Origin: Paraburkholderia nodosa
GTDB taxonomy: Bacteria > Pseudomonadota > Gammaproteobacteria > Burkholderiales > Burkholderiaceae
NCBI RefSeq assembly: GCF_001718195.1
Contig: NZ_MCNV01000004.1
Span: 124,001-188,000 of the forward strand
DNA: 64,000 bases
Direction: 5' to 3'
Shown: positions 43,236 to 52,699 of the stretch, piece after piece
Layout of the letters: every line of letters starts with the position of its first letter
Position numbering within the stretch: position 1 is the stretch's first letter
Made by a program: the position numbers and the translations under genes
The notes under the pieces: model-generated
What the model was told of the DNA's origin: nothing
Database searches by the model: none
Seen by the model: only the letters and a program-made list of their open reading frames with translations

Positions 43236-44134
43236 TCGCGACGTGGCGGCGTTTCTTGCGCGCAACCAAACCGGGTCATCAGCCGGCGAGCGTCGAAAGG
43301 GGCTTCGGTCTTCTGATCGTTGTCGAAATAGCAGTACACGTCGCGCGGCTTGCGCTCAGATGCACCGAGTTCCGGAGCGATGAGTCGCGCGTGCGCGGCG
43401 GATTTCCCCTCGCTCCATGCTCTGAAGCGGGCTTCCCATTTGTCCAGCGACGCGTCGCTGTAGGCGCCCGCATATCTTCCGGTTGAGCCATGCAGCCGCG
43501 CGTAGGTGAAGTCGGCCGTGGCGTCCTCGGCATACGGCCACGGCTCGGTGGAGTCGGACACCACGAGCGCGACCCGATAGCGTCGTAGCAGATCCACGAA
43601 CGCAGGGACAACGAAACTCGCATGACGGATTTCGATGGCGTGGCGCATGGTCCGGTTCTGGTCGATGGTGAGCCACGGAGCCTTTACCCGCGCGTCGTGG
43701 CGCCTCGCCAGACGCAGTGCGGCTTCCGTGTCGGGCGGCAGCAGTGCGAGGAAGCGTTCGAGGCGCTCGACATGGAAGGTGTAATTTGGCGGGAACTGCC
43801 AGAGTAAAGGCCCCAACTTGTCGTTCAGCGCGAGCAACCCTTGCGCAAAGAAGTTCGCGCACGCAATGGTTGCCGTTTCGTCGCGGAAGCGCAGCATGTG
43901 TGTGAGATAGCGCGCGCCCTTGATGCTGAAGACGAAACCTTCCGGCGTTTCGTCGCGCCAGTGCTCGAACGATGCCGGCGATTGCAGACTGTAGTGCGTG
44001 CCGTTAATTTCGATGGTCTGCACGGCGCGCGACGCGAAGTCGAGCTCGCGCTTTTGCGGCCAGCCGGGCGGATAGAACGTGCCGCGCCAACCATCATAGC
44101 GCCAGCCGGAAATGCCGATCCGCACTTTGCCCAT
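43220..44134 (-). CDS. DUF72 (YecE-like) protein
   Basis: 304 residues of a TIM-barrel-like fold: IGISGWRYDGWRGTFYPPGW, VQTIEINGTHYSLQSPASFEHWRDETP, EIRHASFVVPAF and TYARLHGS, all signature segments of DUF72. GAGGAA precedes the ATG. Biochemical function is unknown for the family, though it is often found near DNA-repair genes. Followed on the same strand by the ligase gene group with a 200-bp gap. Confidence 0.87.
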   Translation of the reverse strand: MGKVRIGISGWRYDGWRGTFYPPGWPQKRELDFASRAVQTIEINGTHYSLQSPASFEHWRDETPEGFVFSIKGARYLTHMLRFRDETATIACANFFAQGLLALNDKLGPLLWQFPPNYTFHVERLERFLALLPPDTEAALRLARRHDARVKAPWLTIDQNRTMRHAIEIRHASFVVPAFVDLLRRYRVALVVSDSTEPWPYAEDATADFTYARLHGSTGRYAGAYSDASLDKWEARFRAWSEGKSAAHARLIAPELGASERKPRDVYCYFDNDQKTEAPFDARRLMTRFGCAQETPPRRDYTDC

Positions 44135-44334
44135 GATGGTTTCCTCTTCGATCTTGCGAACGGGGAGCGCTGCCGCGGTTCATCCCAGTCGGGTGTTTGC
44201 TGACACTCAGCACAGCCTGTTCCCGCGCACGCAACGAAGACCTGACAGGTACGAGTCATGCGTAATGGCGGCCGCGGCGTCGTCGCAACGAAAGCGGCTC
44301 GCTCGCAACACTCAGGCGCCAGGTGCGAACGCGC

Positions 44335-46002
44335 TCATGTCTGTGCCTCGCTCAAGAAGCCCTTGAGCATGCCGAGCGTATCCGCGTCCTCGACTGACTT
44401 GTCGGTGCGCCAACGCAGCATCCGGGGAAAGCGCACTGCGATGCCCGACTTATGCCGCGAGCTTGCCTGAATTCCTTCGAAGCCGATCTCGAACACCAGG
44501 GTTGGTGTGACGCCGTGCACCGGTCCGAACTTCTCAATTGTCGTCTTGCGCACGATTGCATCGACTTTGCGGATTTCTTCGTCGGTGAGTCCTGAGTACG
44601 CCTTGGCGAACGGCACCAGCGTGCGCACGCCGTCTGCTTCGTCCCAGACCGCAAACGTGTAGTCCGTGAAGAGGCTCGCCCGCCGGCCGTGACCACGTTG
44701 GGCGTACAGCAGCACGGCGTCGATCGAAAACGGATCGATCTTCCATTTCCACCACGTACCCGATGCCTTGGTACGTCCGACGCCGTACATCGATGTCCGC
44801 TGTTTCAGCATCAACCCTTCGACGCTGCGCGCGCGGCTCTCCTCGCGCAATTGCCTGATCGCGTTCCAGTCTTCGGCGGCCACGACCGGCGATACGCGCA
44901 GCAATTCGGTCGCGGGCGATTGCGACAACGACTGGACAAGCGCGTCGAGTCGCGCGCGTCGTATTTCGAGCGGTTGCGTGCGCAGATCGCGACCCTCGGC
45001 TTCGAGCAGGTCGTATGCGACCATCGCCGCGGGCGACTCGCTGAGCACCTTTCTGGTCAGCGACTTGCGCGTGATACGCGGCTGCAGACGCGCGAATGGC
45101 AATGGTGCACTCGCCCCCGGTTCCCACGCGAGAATTTCCCCGTCTATGACCGAGCCGTTCGGCAACGCAGCAGCCATCGCCTCCAGCTCCGGAAAACGTT
45201 CGGTTACGAGGTCTTCGCCCCGCGACCAGATCCAGACGCGTCCTGCGCGTTTGACGAGTTGTGCGCGAATGCCGTCCCATTTCCATTCGAAGATCCAGTC
45301 CGCGGTCGGGCCGAGCGTTGTGGGGTCGGCCTGCAACGGATGCGCGAGAAAGAACGGATAGGGCAAGCCGATGTCGGTGGCTTGCGGCGTGTCGGTGTCG
45401 TCGCCATCGGCCGAAGCGGTGATTAGCCGGAGATACCCGGCGGCTGTCGGTGTCTTGTGCGAATGCGTCCAACCGACGAAGCGCTGCGCGATGCGTTTGT
45501 GGTCGACGCCCGCGACCTGCGCGAGCGCGCGCACGACGAGCTGCCGTGAGACGCCGACGCGGAAACCGCCGCCGATGAGCTTGGTGAGCAAAAACCGCTC
45601 GCTCCAGTTCAGTTCGTCCCAGTAGGCGGTCAAACGCTCGCGTACGGCGTCCGGCTCGCTGCCTCGCAACGTCAGCAGGCGCTGCCCGACCCATTGCGCC
45701 AGACCCAGTTCCGATTCACGCGACGCTGGCGGCAGCACGTGCGCGATCGTCTCTGCGAGGTCGCCGACTGCCTGATATGACTCGTCGAACAGCCATTGCG
45801 GCAGGCCGGCGCAATCGCGTGCGCATTCGATCAGCATTCGCGTAGGCACCGACTGGCGAGGCTTCCCACCTGCGAGGAAGTACGCCGCCCATGCCGCGTC
45901 TTCAGGTTCGGCGCCGGAAAAATAGGCAACCAATGCTTCGAGCTTGTCGTTGGTTGACGTCGTCGCGTCGAGCGCTGCGTAGAGTGCCGCAAACCGTTTC
46001 AT
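44335..46002 (-). CDS. ATP-dependent DNA ligase (LigB/Lhr-associated type)
   Basis: 555 residues. An N-terminal DNA-binding domain (1-200) precedes the adenylation domain: nucleotide lysine in FEWKWDGIRAQ, motif III VIDGEIL, motif IV VEGLMLK, motif V TWWKWK, then an OB-fold with FEIGFEGIQAS and RFPRMLRWR. Family seals nicks with ATP and AMP-lysine intermediates. The start overlaps the stop of the exonuclease gene (ATGA), so the two are coupled. The Lhr helicase that often completes this group is not present in the window. Confidence 0.9.
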   Translation of the reverse strand: MKRFAALYAALDATTSTNDKLEALVAYFSGAEPEDAAWAAYFLAGGKPRQSVPTRMLIECARDCAGLPQWLFDESYQAVGDLAETIAHVLPPASRESELGLAQWVGQRLLTLRGSEPDAVRERLTAYWDELNWSERFLLTKLIGGGFRVGVSRQLVVRALAQVAGVDHKRIAQRFVGWTHSHKTPTAAGYLRLITASADGDDTDTPQATDIGLPYPFFLAHPLQADPTTLGPTADWIFEWKWDGIRAQLVKRAGRVWIWSRGEDLVTERFPELEAMAAALPNGSVIDGEILAWEPGASAPLPFARLQPRITRKSLTRKVLSESPAAMVAYDLLEAEGRDLRTQPLEIRRARLDALVQSLSQSPATELLRVSPVVAAEDWNAIRQLREESRARSVEGLMLKQRTSMYGVGRTKASGTWWKWKIDPFSIDAVLLYAQRGHGRRASLFTDYTFAVWDEADGVRTLVPFAKAYSGLTDEEIRKVDAIVRKTTIEKFGPVHGVTPTLVFEIGFEGIQASSRHKSGIAVRFPRMLRWRTDKSVEDADTLGMLKGFLSEAQT

Positions 46003-47045
46003 TTCGGCGCGTCCTCCGTCGTGGCGGCATCGACGTCTGCCTCGATCGCGTCGCCGCCATATTCGGTTGCGAAGGTGCCGGCATCGAATCCATGTTCGAG
46101 AAGCCATCGCACCATCGGCTCGATGTAACCGTGCGTGACGATCACGCGCTCAGCGCCAGTTGCTTTGATGGCATCGTTGAGACCGGGCCAGTCCGCATGA
46201 TCCGATAAGACGAATCCCCGGTCGACTCCGCGCCTGCGTCTCGCACCGCGCAAACGCATCCAGCCAGATGCCAATGCGTCGCGATGCTCGCCGAAACGCC
46301 GTGTCCACGCGCTGCCTTTCGCGGAGGGCGGCGCAATGATCAGCGCGTTTCTGAATGCGGCCTTGTCGTGCATCGGGATTTCGCCGACGCGTCGCGTCGC
46401 GGGCAAGTCGACTGCCGCATCACGATAGATTCGATTCAACGTTTCGACGGCACCGTGGCAGAAGATCGGGCCGATGCCAGGGTCCACGCCGGCGAGCACA
46501 CGCTGCCCTTTGCCGAAGGAATAGCAAAACAGCACCGACGCCAGCCCTTGGGCCGCGTTATGCCGCCACCAGGCGTTGATGCCGTCGAATACGGCATGCG
46601 ACGGTTCCCACCGGTAGACAGGCAAGCCGAAAGTCGATTCCGTGATGAACGTGTCGCACCGGACCGGTTCGAACGGCGTGCATGTCGGGTCCGGTTCGAT
46701 CTTGTAGTCGCCCGATGCGACCCATACACGCCCGGCATGCTCGAGCCGCACCTGGGCCGAGCCGAGCACGTGTCCTGCCGGATGCAATGACACGCGCACG
46801 CCATTGACTTCGATCTGTTCGCCGTACGGCAAACCCTGCACTGCGATACCTGGCAAGCGGGTCTGCAGTACGCCGAGTCCCGCTTGTGCCGTCAGGTAGT
46901 GGCGATGACCAACGCGTGCATGGTCAGCGTGCGCATGAGTAATGATCGCCCGTTCGACCGGCTGCCATGGATCGATGTAAAACGCCCCCGGCGGGCAGTA
47001 CAGTCCCTCAGGAAGGGCAATGATCAAATCGGAGGAGGTATTCAT
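45999..47045 (-). CDS. Ligase-associated MBL-fold exonuclease
   Basis: 348 residues of a beta-CASP metallo-beta-lactamase protein: THAHADHARVGHRHY (HxHxDH metal site), HPAGHVLGSAQVRLEHAGR, GDYKIEPDPTC, ESTFGLPVYRW and SDHADWPGL. This is the exonuclease that accompanies bacterial ATP-dependent ligase and Lhr helicase genes. The ATG at 47045 is chosen as the first with a protein start matching the family; only a short GAG lies upstream. First gene of a two-gene operon with the ligase. Confidence 0.87.
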   Translation of the reverse strand: MNTSSDLIIALPEGLYCPPGAFYIDPWQPVERAIITHAHADHARVGHRHYLTAQAGLGVLQTRLPGIAVQGLPYGEQIEVNGVRVSLHPAGHVLGSAQVRLEHAGRVWVASGDYKIEPDPTCTPFEPVRCDTFITESTFGLPVYRWEPSHAVFDGINAWWRHNAAQGLASVLFCYSFGKGQRVLAGVDPGIGPIFCHGAVETLNRIYRDAAVDLPATRRVGEIPMHDKAAFRNALIIAPPSAKGSAWTRRFGEHRDALASGWMRLRGARRRRGVDRGFVLSDHADWPGLNDAIKATGAERVIVTHGYIEPMVRWLLEHGFDAGTFATEYGGDAIEADVDAATTEDAPK

Positions 47046-47215
47046 GTCGTTGGGCTCGTCGCTCGCGACGATCGTGGAGCCTATGAGTGGGTTCACAAAG
47101 CTGGAGCCAGACATGTTCCCGGATCACTGCAGAATGCCGGCGCGGGCGCCACGCAGGGCGAACTTTTGCCGGCACGCGCGATGCGCTCGAGGCGATATTA
47201 ACTGCGGAGATAGTC

Positions 47216-47338
47216 ATGAGCGACCAAAGAAAGGCTGGAGAATGCGGCCAATCGGCGCTGCTGGAGTGCGGCGGGGTCGAATCACCGGGCGTGGGACTCG
47301 GGCGCACGCCTGAATTGACTTCAACGCCGGAGTTTTAA
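47216..47338 (+). CDS. Possible 40-residue protein
   Basis: ATG with GGAG eight bases upstream; the product starts MSDQRKAGECGQSALLECGG and is polar. Too short for a family call. May be real or chance. Confidence 0.25.
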   Translation: MSDQRKAGECGQSALLECGGVESPGVGLGRTPELTSTPEF

Positions 47339-47377
47339 GCGTTGGCGCGGGGCTTCAAAAAATCTTCGCGCGGGGCC

Positions 47378-47406
47378 TTCAAAAATGCGCGGCGAGTCGA
47401 TACAAT
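47378..47406 (+). promoter_or_regulatory. Promoter of tRNA-Leu
   Basis: TTCAAA (47378-47383), a 17-base spacer and TACAAT (47401-47406), close to sigma-70 consensus, 67 bases before the tRNA. Confidence 0.55.
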
Positions 47407-47473
47407 GGCGACCCTTCGAGCCCACGAGGCGAGAAGAGACGGGATCTTTACGCGTCCCGAGTTGTATTGGATT

Positions 47474-47558
47474 GCCGACGTGGTGAAATTGGTAGACACG
47501 CTATCTTGAGGGGGTAGTGGCGAAAGCTGTGCGAGTTCGAGTCTCGCCGTCGGCACCA
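47474..47558 (+). tRNA. tRNA-Leu (GAG anticodon)
   Basis: 85 bases including encoded CCA. Acceptor arms GCCGACG and CGTCGGC pair fully; the anticodon loop CTTGAGG carries GAG; the long variable arm is that of a leucine tRNA; the T arm contains GTTCGAGTC. Reads CTC/CTT codons. Confidence 0.95.
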
Positions 47559-47645
47559 AAATTGAATCGAGTATCATGCACAGAACTGCGTGATGATACT
47601 GGTACGAATTGCATTCGCGCGCTTCTGCTGCGAATGGCGCAAGAG

Positions 47646-47674
47646 AGCCGGCTGATAAGCCGGCTTTTTATTTT
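47646..47674 (+). terminator. Rho-independent terminator after tRNA-Leu
   Basis: AGCCGGCT, GATA loop, AGCCGGCT, then TTTTATTTT: an 8-bp GC-rich stem with a tetraloop and a U-rich tract. Strong textbook form. Confidence 0.9.
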
Positions 47675-47724
47675 GCGGGCAATCGTAAGGACTCCAGCAT
47701 AGTTCCAGGCGAGCGCGGGAGTGC

Positions 47725-47754
47725 TTGCGAGGATGCGTGCGCCGCGTATATAAT
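47725..47754 (+). promoter_or_regulatory. Promoter of tRNA-Ala
   Basis: TTGCGA (47725-47730), 18-base spacer, TATAAT (47749-47754) ahead of the tRNA-Ala gene. Confidence 0.6.
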
Positions 47755-47831
47755 CGCCGCTCTTCGAGCAGGTCCGCAAGCTGACCTGTTCGATTCTGCG
47801 TCATCCCACTGGCGCAGAAGCCGTTCTGCAT

Positions 47832-47907
<76 letters not shown>

Positions 47908-48015
47908 ACAGAACGCGTCGCCTTCGAGCACGTTGCTTCATCATCCTGATTCACTTCCCCGCATCGCATCGAAATTCGCGCAGCCATTTTCAATGGATTG
48001 CATTCGCGCGCACCG

Positions 48016-48516
48016 TCACAGCGGTAACGCATGCGTCGACAGAATCTCCTTGAGCACCATGAAGCTGCGAACCTGCCGCACGCCCGGCAAGTACAACAAC
48101 TGCTCCGCATGCAGCTGGTTGAAGCTTTCGTTGTCGCGCGTGCGCACCAGCATGAAGTAATCGAATTCGCCGGTCACGACGTGGCATTCCACACAGCCTG
48201 AAACCTTCTGGGCCGCTTTCTCGAATGCGGCGAACGCCTCGGGCGTCGAGCGGTCGAGCACGAAGCCGATCACGACCAGCATGCCTGCGCCGAGCGCCTT
48301 CGGGTCGAGCAGCGCGACGATTCCGCGTATCAGCCCTAACTCCTTGAGCCGTTCCACACGCCGCAGGCACGCGGGCGCACTGAGCTTCACCCTGGCAGCG
48401 AGGCTGACATTTGAAATCGATGCGTCCTGCTGCAAATGCCTGAGGATCGCGCGATCGATGCGATCCAATGCAGGCGGCTCATTCGGCGTAGCGGGAGAGT
48501 GTCCGGTTAATTTCAT
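48016..48516 (-). CDS. acdR: Lrp/AsnC-family regulator, probable ACC deaminase activator
   Basis: 166 residues. N-terminal HTH (DRIDRAILRHLQQDASISN, then SLAARVKLSAPACLRRVERL) and C-terminal RAM domain (VTGEFDYFMLVRTRDNESFN). Divergent from the ACC deaminase gene with a 195-bp gap, the arrangement in which an Lrp-type AcdR controls acdS in Burkholderia and Pseudomonas. The assignment rests on this context. It would bind the intergenic region and respond to ACC. Confidence 0.82.
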   Translation of the reverse strand: MKLTGHSPATPNEPPALDRIDRAILRHLQQDASISNVSLAARVKLSAPACLRRVERLKELGLIRGIVALLDPKALGAGMLVVIGFVLDRSTPEAFAAFEKAAQKVSGCVECHVVTGEFDYFMLVRTRDNESFNQLHAEQLLYLPGVRQVRSFMVLKEILSTHALPL

Positions 48517-48711
48517 TGCGTCGTTTAACCGTTTTGCACATTAAAAGTTTTTCGAAGCCAAAAAGAATGCTTTAAACGTAGGCCGTCGATATTTTTTTAG
48601 CAAGCTCATTTCGCGGCATCGCGCCTAACATTTCTCCATCGGATTGCGCGTTCCAGGCGCGTACCGACCGTTGACCACGCCCCGTATGAGCCGACCTCCC
48701 GGAGATATTCG
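48517..48711. promoter_or_regulatory. acdR-acdS divergent control region
   Basis: 195 bp between the divergent regulator and ACC deaminase genes. Bases about 48535-48605 are A+T-rich (AAAAGTTTTTCGAAGCC, then a TTTTTTTAG run), as expected for an Lrp-type binding region. No clean palindrome by eye. Confidence 0.5.
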
Positions 48712-49728
48712 ATGAACCTCCAGCGTTTTCCCCGTTATCCACTCACTTTCGGACCCACGCCCATCCAACCGCTCAAGCGCCTGAGCCAGCACCTCGGCGG
48801 CAAGGTCGAGCTCTACGCGAAGCGCGAGGACTGCAACAGCGGACTCGCGTTTGGCGGCAACAAGACGCGCAAGCTCGAGTACCTGATTCCCGACGCGCTC
48901 GCTCAAGGTTGCGACACGCTAGTCTCGATTGGCGGCATCCAGTCGAACCAGACGCGTCAGGTTGCAGCCGTCGCTGCGCATCTCGGCATGAAGTGCGTGC
49001 TGGTCCAGGAGAACTGGGTCAACTATTCCGATGCCGTCTACGACCGCGTAGGCAACATCCAGATGTCACGCATGATGGGCGCGGACGTGCGGCTCGTGCC
49101 AGACGGTTTCGACATCGGCATTCGACCGAGCTGGGAGGAGGCGCTAGAGAGCGTGCGCGCGGCGGGTGGCAAACCGTATGCGATACCGGCGGGCTGCTCG
49201 GAGCATCCGCTCGGCGGCCTCGGTTTCGTGGGCTTTGCCGAGGAAGTGCGGGCGCAGGAGGCGCAATTGGGCTTCAAGTTCGACTACATCGTCGTGTGCT
49301 CGGTGACAGGCAGCACGCAGGCGGGCATGGTGGTCGGCTTCGCGGCGGACGGCCGGGCGGACCGCGTGATCGGCATCGACGCTTCGGCTACGCCGGAGAA
49401 GACCCACGCGCAAATCGCGCGCATCGCACGTCATACCGCCGGGCTCGTCGATCTCAACCGCGATATCAGCGACAAGGACGTGATTCTCGACACACGTTAC
49501 GGCGGCCCTGAGTACGGGCTGCCGAACGAAGGCACGCTGGAGGCGATTCGTTTGTGCGCGCGGTTGGAGGGCGTGCTGACCGACCCCGTGTACGAGGGCA
49601 AGTCGATGCACGGCATGATCGACAAAGTGCGCCGTGGCGAATTCGAGCCCGGGTCGAAGGTGCTGTACGCGCATCTGGGCGGCGTGCCGGCTTTGAGCGC
49701 GTACAGCTTTATTTTCCGCGACGGCTGA
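48712..49728 (+). CDS. acdS: 1-aminocyclopropane-1-carboxylate deaminase
   Basis: 338 residues, the standard length. PLP enzyme that converts ACC, the ethylene precursor of plants, to ammonia and 2-oxobutanoate. Lys51 (GGNKTRKL) holds PLP, Ser78 sits in GGIQSNQTR, Tyr294 and Glu295 in VYEGKSM, and Leu322 in AHLGGVPAL: these positions separate true ACC deaminases from D-cysteine desulfhydrases. PLP loop SVTGSTQAG near 197. Divergently controlled by the Lrp-type gene. Cytosolic; typical of plant-associated Burkholderiales. Confidence 0.96.
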   Translation: MNLQRFPRYPLTFGPTPIQPLKRLSQHLGGKVELYAKREDCNSGLAFGGNKTRKLEYLIPDALAQGCDTLVSIGGIQSNQTRQVAAVAAHLGMKCVLVQENWVNYSDAVYDRVGNIQMSRMMGADVRLVPDGFDIGIRPSWEEALESVRAAGGKPYAIPAGCSEHPLGGLGFVGFAEEVRAQEAQLGFKFDYIVVCSVTGSTQAGMVVGFAADGRADRVIGIDASATPEKTHAQIARIARHTAGLVDLNRDISDKDVILDTRYGGPEYGLPNEGTLEAIRLCARLEGVLTDPVYEGKSMHGMIDKVRRGEFEPGSKVLYAHLGGVPALSAYSFIFRDG

Positions 49729-50097
49729 GTTCAAACGCGGTTCGCTGGCGCGCGAGGCGGACGCCACGGTCTTTGACTTTGATCACGGTGTGCATCCGAC
49801 CAGCACCAACGAGCGAAGAACCTGACGTTGTTGAAAGGCGTTACGACATGAGGCCGTAAACGGTTCGATGTTTGCGGCGTTGGCGATCGTCAGCGAAATG
49901 ACGCCGTAACGTGAAGCACTTCACGCATAAGGCGTGCTGTGTAGTGTTTGATTAACGCGGTGGGTGCCACCACAATCATAAAGTCAGGTCGGGAACAAGC
50001 GCCGAGTGACTCACGGACTGACGGGCGGCTCCCTCCGCGTTCGCCCCCGGGGGGCACGTAGCGTATCCGCACTCCGGCTTCCGGATTGGAAGCGAAA
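49729..50097. other. Intergenic region, 369 bp
   Basis: No supported gene; open frames here are short and lack ribosome sites. A moderately A+T-rich stretch at about 49905-49985 may contain the promoter of the histidine kinase gene. No terminator recognised for acdS. Confidence 0.35.
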
Positions 50098-51768
50098 ATG
50101 GCCACCGTTCGGGACACTTCCAGATTCAGCCTTTTCCTGCACACCGGAATGGTCGCCCTGGCGTATTTCGCCGGTGCAAAGCTAGGCCTTTCCTATGCGG
50201 TAGTGGGCGGCGCAATCTCACTCGTATGGCCTTCCAGCGGCATCGCACTCGTTGCGCTGCTCGCACTCGGCATCGAAGTGGCCCCGGGTATTGCCGTCGG
50301 GTCCTTCCTCGCCAACGTGTCGAGCGGCGTGCCTGCTGCCGTGGCCGCGGCGATAAGCATCGGCTCCATGGCTGGACCGTTGACGGCAGCGCTATTGCTC
50401 AACCGCGCGACACGATTCCGGATCACCCTCGCGCGCATCAACGATGTATTGGCCTTCATCGCCCTCGCTGCGGTGGCGAGTACGGGGGTCAGTGCGCTGA
50501 TCGGCACGACCGCCCTGCTGGGAGGGGGACTCGTGCCTGCCGCCCGGTACGCCGCAGCCTTTCTGAAATGGTGGCTCGGCGACATGATGGGGGTTCTCGT
50601 CGTGGCGCCGGCCCTGTTCAGCCTCCTCACGTATTCAAACCCTGTGCGATCCGCACAGCGGATCATGGAAGCGTGCGGACTGATTGCTGCGACCTTTTGG
50701 GTGAGCTACCTCATCTTCGGTGCCCCGCAACTTGCGGGGCACGGCTACTACCCGGCAGCGCTCGCGATCTTTCCATTCATTATCTGGGCGGCGCTGCGCT
50801 TCGATCGCCTTGGCGCGAGCATCGTCACGCTAGTGGTCTCGGTCGTGGCTATCTGGGGCACTACCCACGGTACGGGGCCCTTTGCCGCCGAATCTCCTGT
50901 GGACAGCCTGGTGAGGTGGTGCGCCTTCGCGAACGTCGTGGCGGTGACGGGACTGTTGCTGGCGGCGGCACGCGCTCAGGAACAGGGCGCCCATGATCTG
51001 CTGCAGGCGGCCCACATCGAACTCGAGCGACGCGTGGAGGAGCGTACCGAAGACCTCGCGAAGGCGAACCACGAGCTAAAAGATGAGATGCAGCGACGCC
51101 GTTTGCTGGAGGGCGAGCTGATCCGGATCGGCGATCAGCAGCAGAGACTCATCGGCCAGGAACTGCACGACGGACTTGGGCAACACCTGACCAGCCTGGG
51201 ACTGTACTGCGCGGCGTTGAATCAGAAACTGCAGACCCAGGGCCACCCGGCCGCCGCTGACGCCGCTACCGTCGTCGGCCTCGCGAAGCAGGCGTCCCTG
51301 ATGACCCGCAGGATCGCCCACGGCCTCGATCCGGTCGCGATGGAATACGGCGGACTTGCGGACGCACTGCAAGCGCTGGCGGAGACGGCTGGCGCGCTCG
51401 ATGGCGTAGATTGCAAGCTGCGGATCGCGCCGGATGTGGACTTGCTGGACCCGCTGCTGCAGATCAACCTGTACCGAGCCGCACAGGAAGCCGTCAACAA
51501 CGCGCTGAAATATTTTCGTGGCCACCGCATCTGGATCGACCTCGAGCGGGCGGGCGGTCTGCAGACGCTCTCGATCAGCGACGATGGGGTAGGCATCGGC
51601 CCTGAGGAAATGGAGCGTGCCGCGGGTCTTGGACTGCACAACCTGCGCCACCGGGCGAGCCTTCTGGGCGGCTCCTGCACCGTGACCCGCAACGGCTTGG
51701 GCGGCACCACCGTCGCCATTAGCTATCCGCTACCGGAGGGTACTGGCCGTGCAGAGGAAATGCGCTAG
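50098..51768 (+). CDS. MASE1 membrane histidine kinase (NarL-type partner)
   Basis: 556 residues. About eight membrane segments in 1-290 form a MASE1 sensor (FAGAKLGLSYAVVGGAISLVWPSSGIAL). A coiled coil (ERRVEERTEDLAKANHEL) leads to a HisKA_3 dimerisation domain with the phospho-His in QELHDGLGQHLTSL, and an HATPase with YRAAQEAVNNALKY, DDGVGI and GLGLHNLRHRA. GGAAG precedes the ATG at 50098. The stop overlaps the start of a LuxR-type response regulator, its likely partner. Confidence 0.9.
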   Translation: MATVRDTSRFSLFLHTGMVALAYFAGAKLGLSYAVVGGAISLVWPSSGIALVALLALGIEVAPGIAVGSFLANVSSGVPAAVAAAISIGSMAGPLTAALLLNRATRFRITLARINDVLAFIALAAVASTGVSALIGTTALLGGGLVPAARYAAAFLKWWLGDMMGVLVVAPALFSLLTYSNPVRSAQRIMEACGLIAATFWVSYLIFGAPQLAGHGYYPAALAIFPFIIWAALRFDRLGASIVTLVVSVVAIWGTTHGTGPFAAESPVDSLVRWCAFANVVAVTGLLLAAARAQEQGAHDLLQAAHIELERRVEERTEDLAKANHELKDEMQRRRLLEGELIRIGDQQQRLIGQELHDGLGQHLTSLGLYCAALNQKLQTQGHPAAADAATVVGLAKQASLMTRRIAHGLDPVAMEYGGLADALQALAETAGALDGVDCKLRIAPDVDLLDPLLQINLYRAAQEAVNNALKYFRGHRIWIDLERAGGLQTLSISDDGVGIGPEEMERAAGLGLHNLRHRASLLGGSCTVTRNGLGGTTVAISYPLPEGTGRAEEMR

Positions 51769-52414
51769 CCCAGGCCGTGCGACTCAAATCCTGATCGTGG
51801 ATGACCACCCCATCATCCGGGACGGGATGACGCTCTTGCTCAATCTGCAGGAGGATCTGCACGTCTGCGGTGCAGCGGGCAGCGCCGACGAAGCGCTCGC
51901 GGCGATGAAGTGTCTGCCCGACATGGCCATTGTGGACATCAGCCTGCAGACGGACTCCGGCCTCGAGCTGGTCAAGACGCTGCGGCACCGTTATCCGGAT
52001 CTGGCAATCCTTGTCCTTAGCATGCACGACGAAAGCCTGTTTGCCGAACGCGCACTGCGGTCCGGGGCAAACGGGTATCTCATGAAACTCGAGGCCACGG
52101 AGCATGTCGTGAGCGCTATCCGCGAAGTGCTGGCGGGCAATATCTACATGAGCGCCGCCATGCACGAGAAGCTGGCGCGGGCGCTTACCGTCCCACACAA
52201 AAAGGCCGAGAGCCAAATTGCGAACCTTTCGGAACGGGAATTCGAAGTTCTGCACCTGATCGGACTCGGCTTCAGCACCCGCGATATCGCAGGGAAGCTG
52301 AACCGGAGCGTGAAGACCATCGAAGCGCACCAGGCCAATATCAAGGAAAAGCTGAACATCCGTAGCGGCAAGGAGCTGACGCGCTTCGCCATTCAGTGGA
52401 TCGAGAGCCAATAG
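51749..52414 (+). CDS. NarL/LuxR-type response regulator
   Basis: 221 residues. Receiver domain: ILIVDDHPIIRDGM, phospho-acceptor in MAIVDISLQTDSGLEL, switch VLSMHDE, LMKLEA (Lys kept). C-terminal LuxR HTH: LSEREFEVLHLIGLGFSTRD, then VKTIEAHQANIKEKLNI. GTG start overlapping the kinase gene by 20 bases, so the pair is translationally coupled. Its target genes are not apparent from the window. Confidence 0.9.
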   Translation: MQRKCASPGRATQILIVDDHPIIRDGMTLLLNLQEDLHVCGAAGSADEALAAMKCLPDMAIVDISLQTDSGLELVKTLRHRYPDLAILVLSMHDESLFAERALRSGANGYLMKLEATEHVVSAIREVLAGNIYMSAAMHEKLARALTVPHKKAESQIANLSEREFEVLHLIGLGFSTRDIAGKLNRSVKTIEAHQANIKEKLNIRSGKELTRFAIQWIESQ

Positions 52415-52699
52415 GGCTGAGCCAGCCCGCCGAATAAGGCAATCCCCTAGCCTCTTTTAGGACAGGTGCCTGGTCCATGCACATGGAGTCGGCGCATACA
52501 GTCTTATCTACCCAACGCCGACGCTCTGTCGCCGGGCGTTTGCCGAAGCCGTGCAGCAGCAAGCGCATGGCGATGCGAGCCTGCGCGACGCTCGCTGTCG
52601 CAGCCCTCGAGCGCCGATAGTTTGCATATGTTCAACCCAGTCGTGCTCAAGGCAAGGAGGTTCGCCTTGAGCAAGATCTCGTTCGTTGCAGGAGGAATC

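Larger units (their letters stand above)
47046..47473. other. Intergenic region upstream of tRNA-Leu
   Basis: 428 bp. It holds a possible 40-residue frame at 47216-47338, an imperfect direct repeat around 47346-47390 (GCGCGGGG-CTTCAAAAA twice) and the tRNA-Leu promoter at 47378-47406. Nothing else recognised. Confidence 0.45.

Noticed and set aside
49890..50144. 84-codon minus-strand frame before the histidine kinase
   Set aside because: Overlaps the kinase start region, lacks a ribosome site and has no protein-like pattern.
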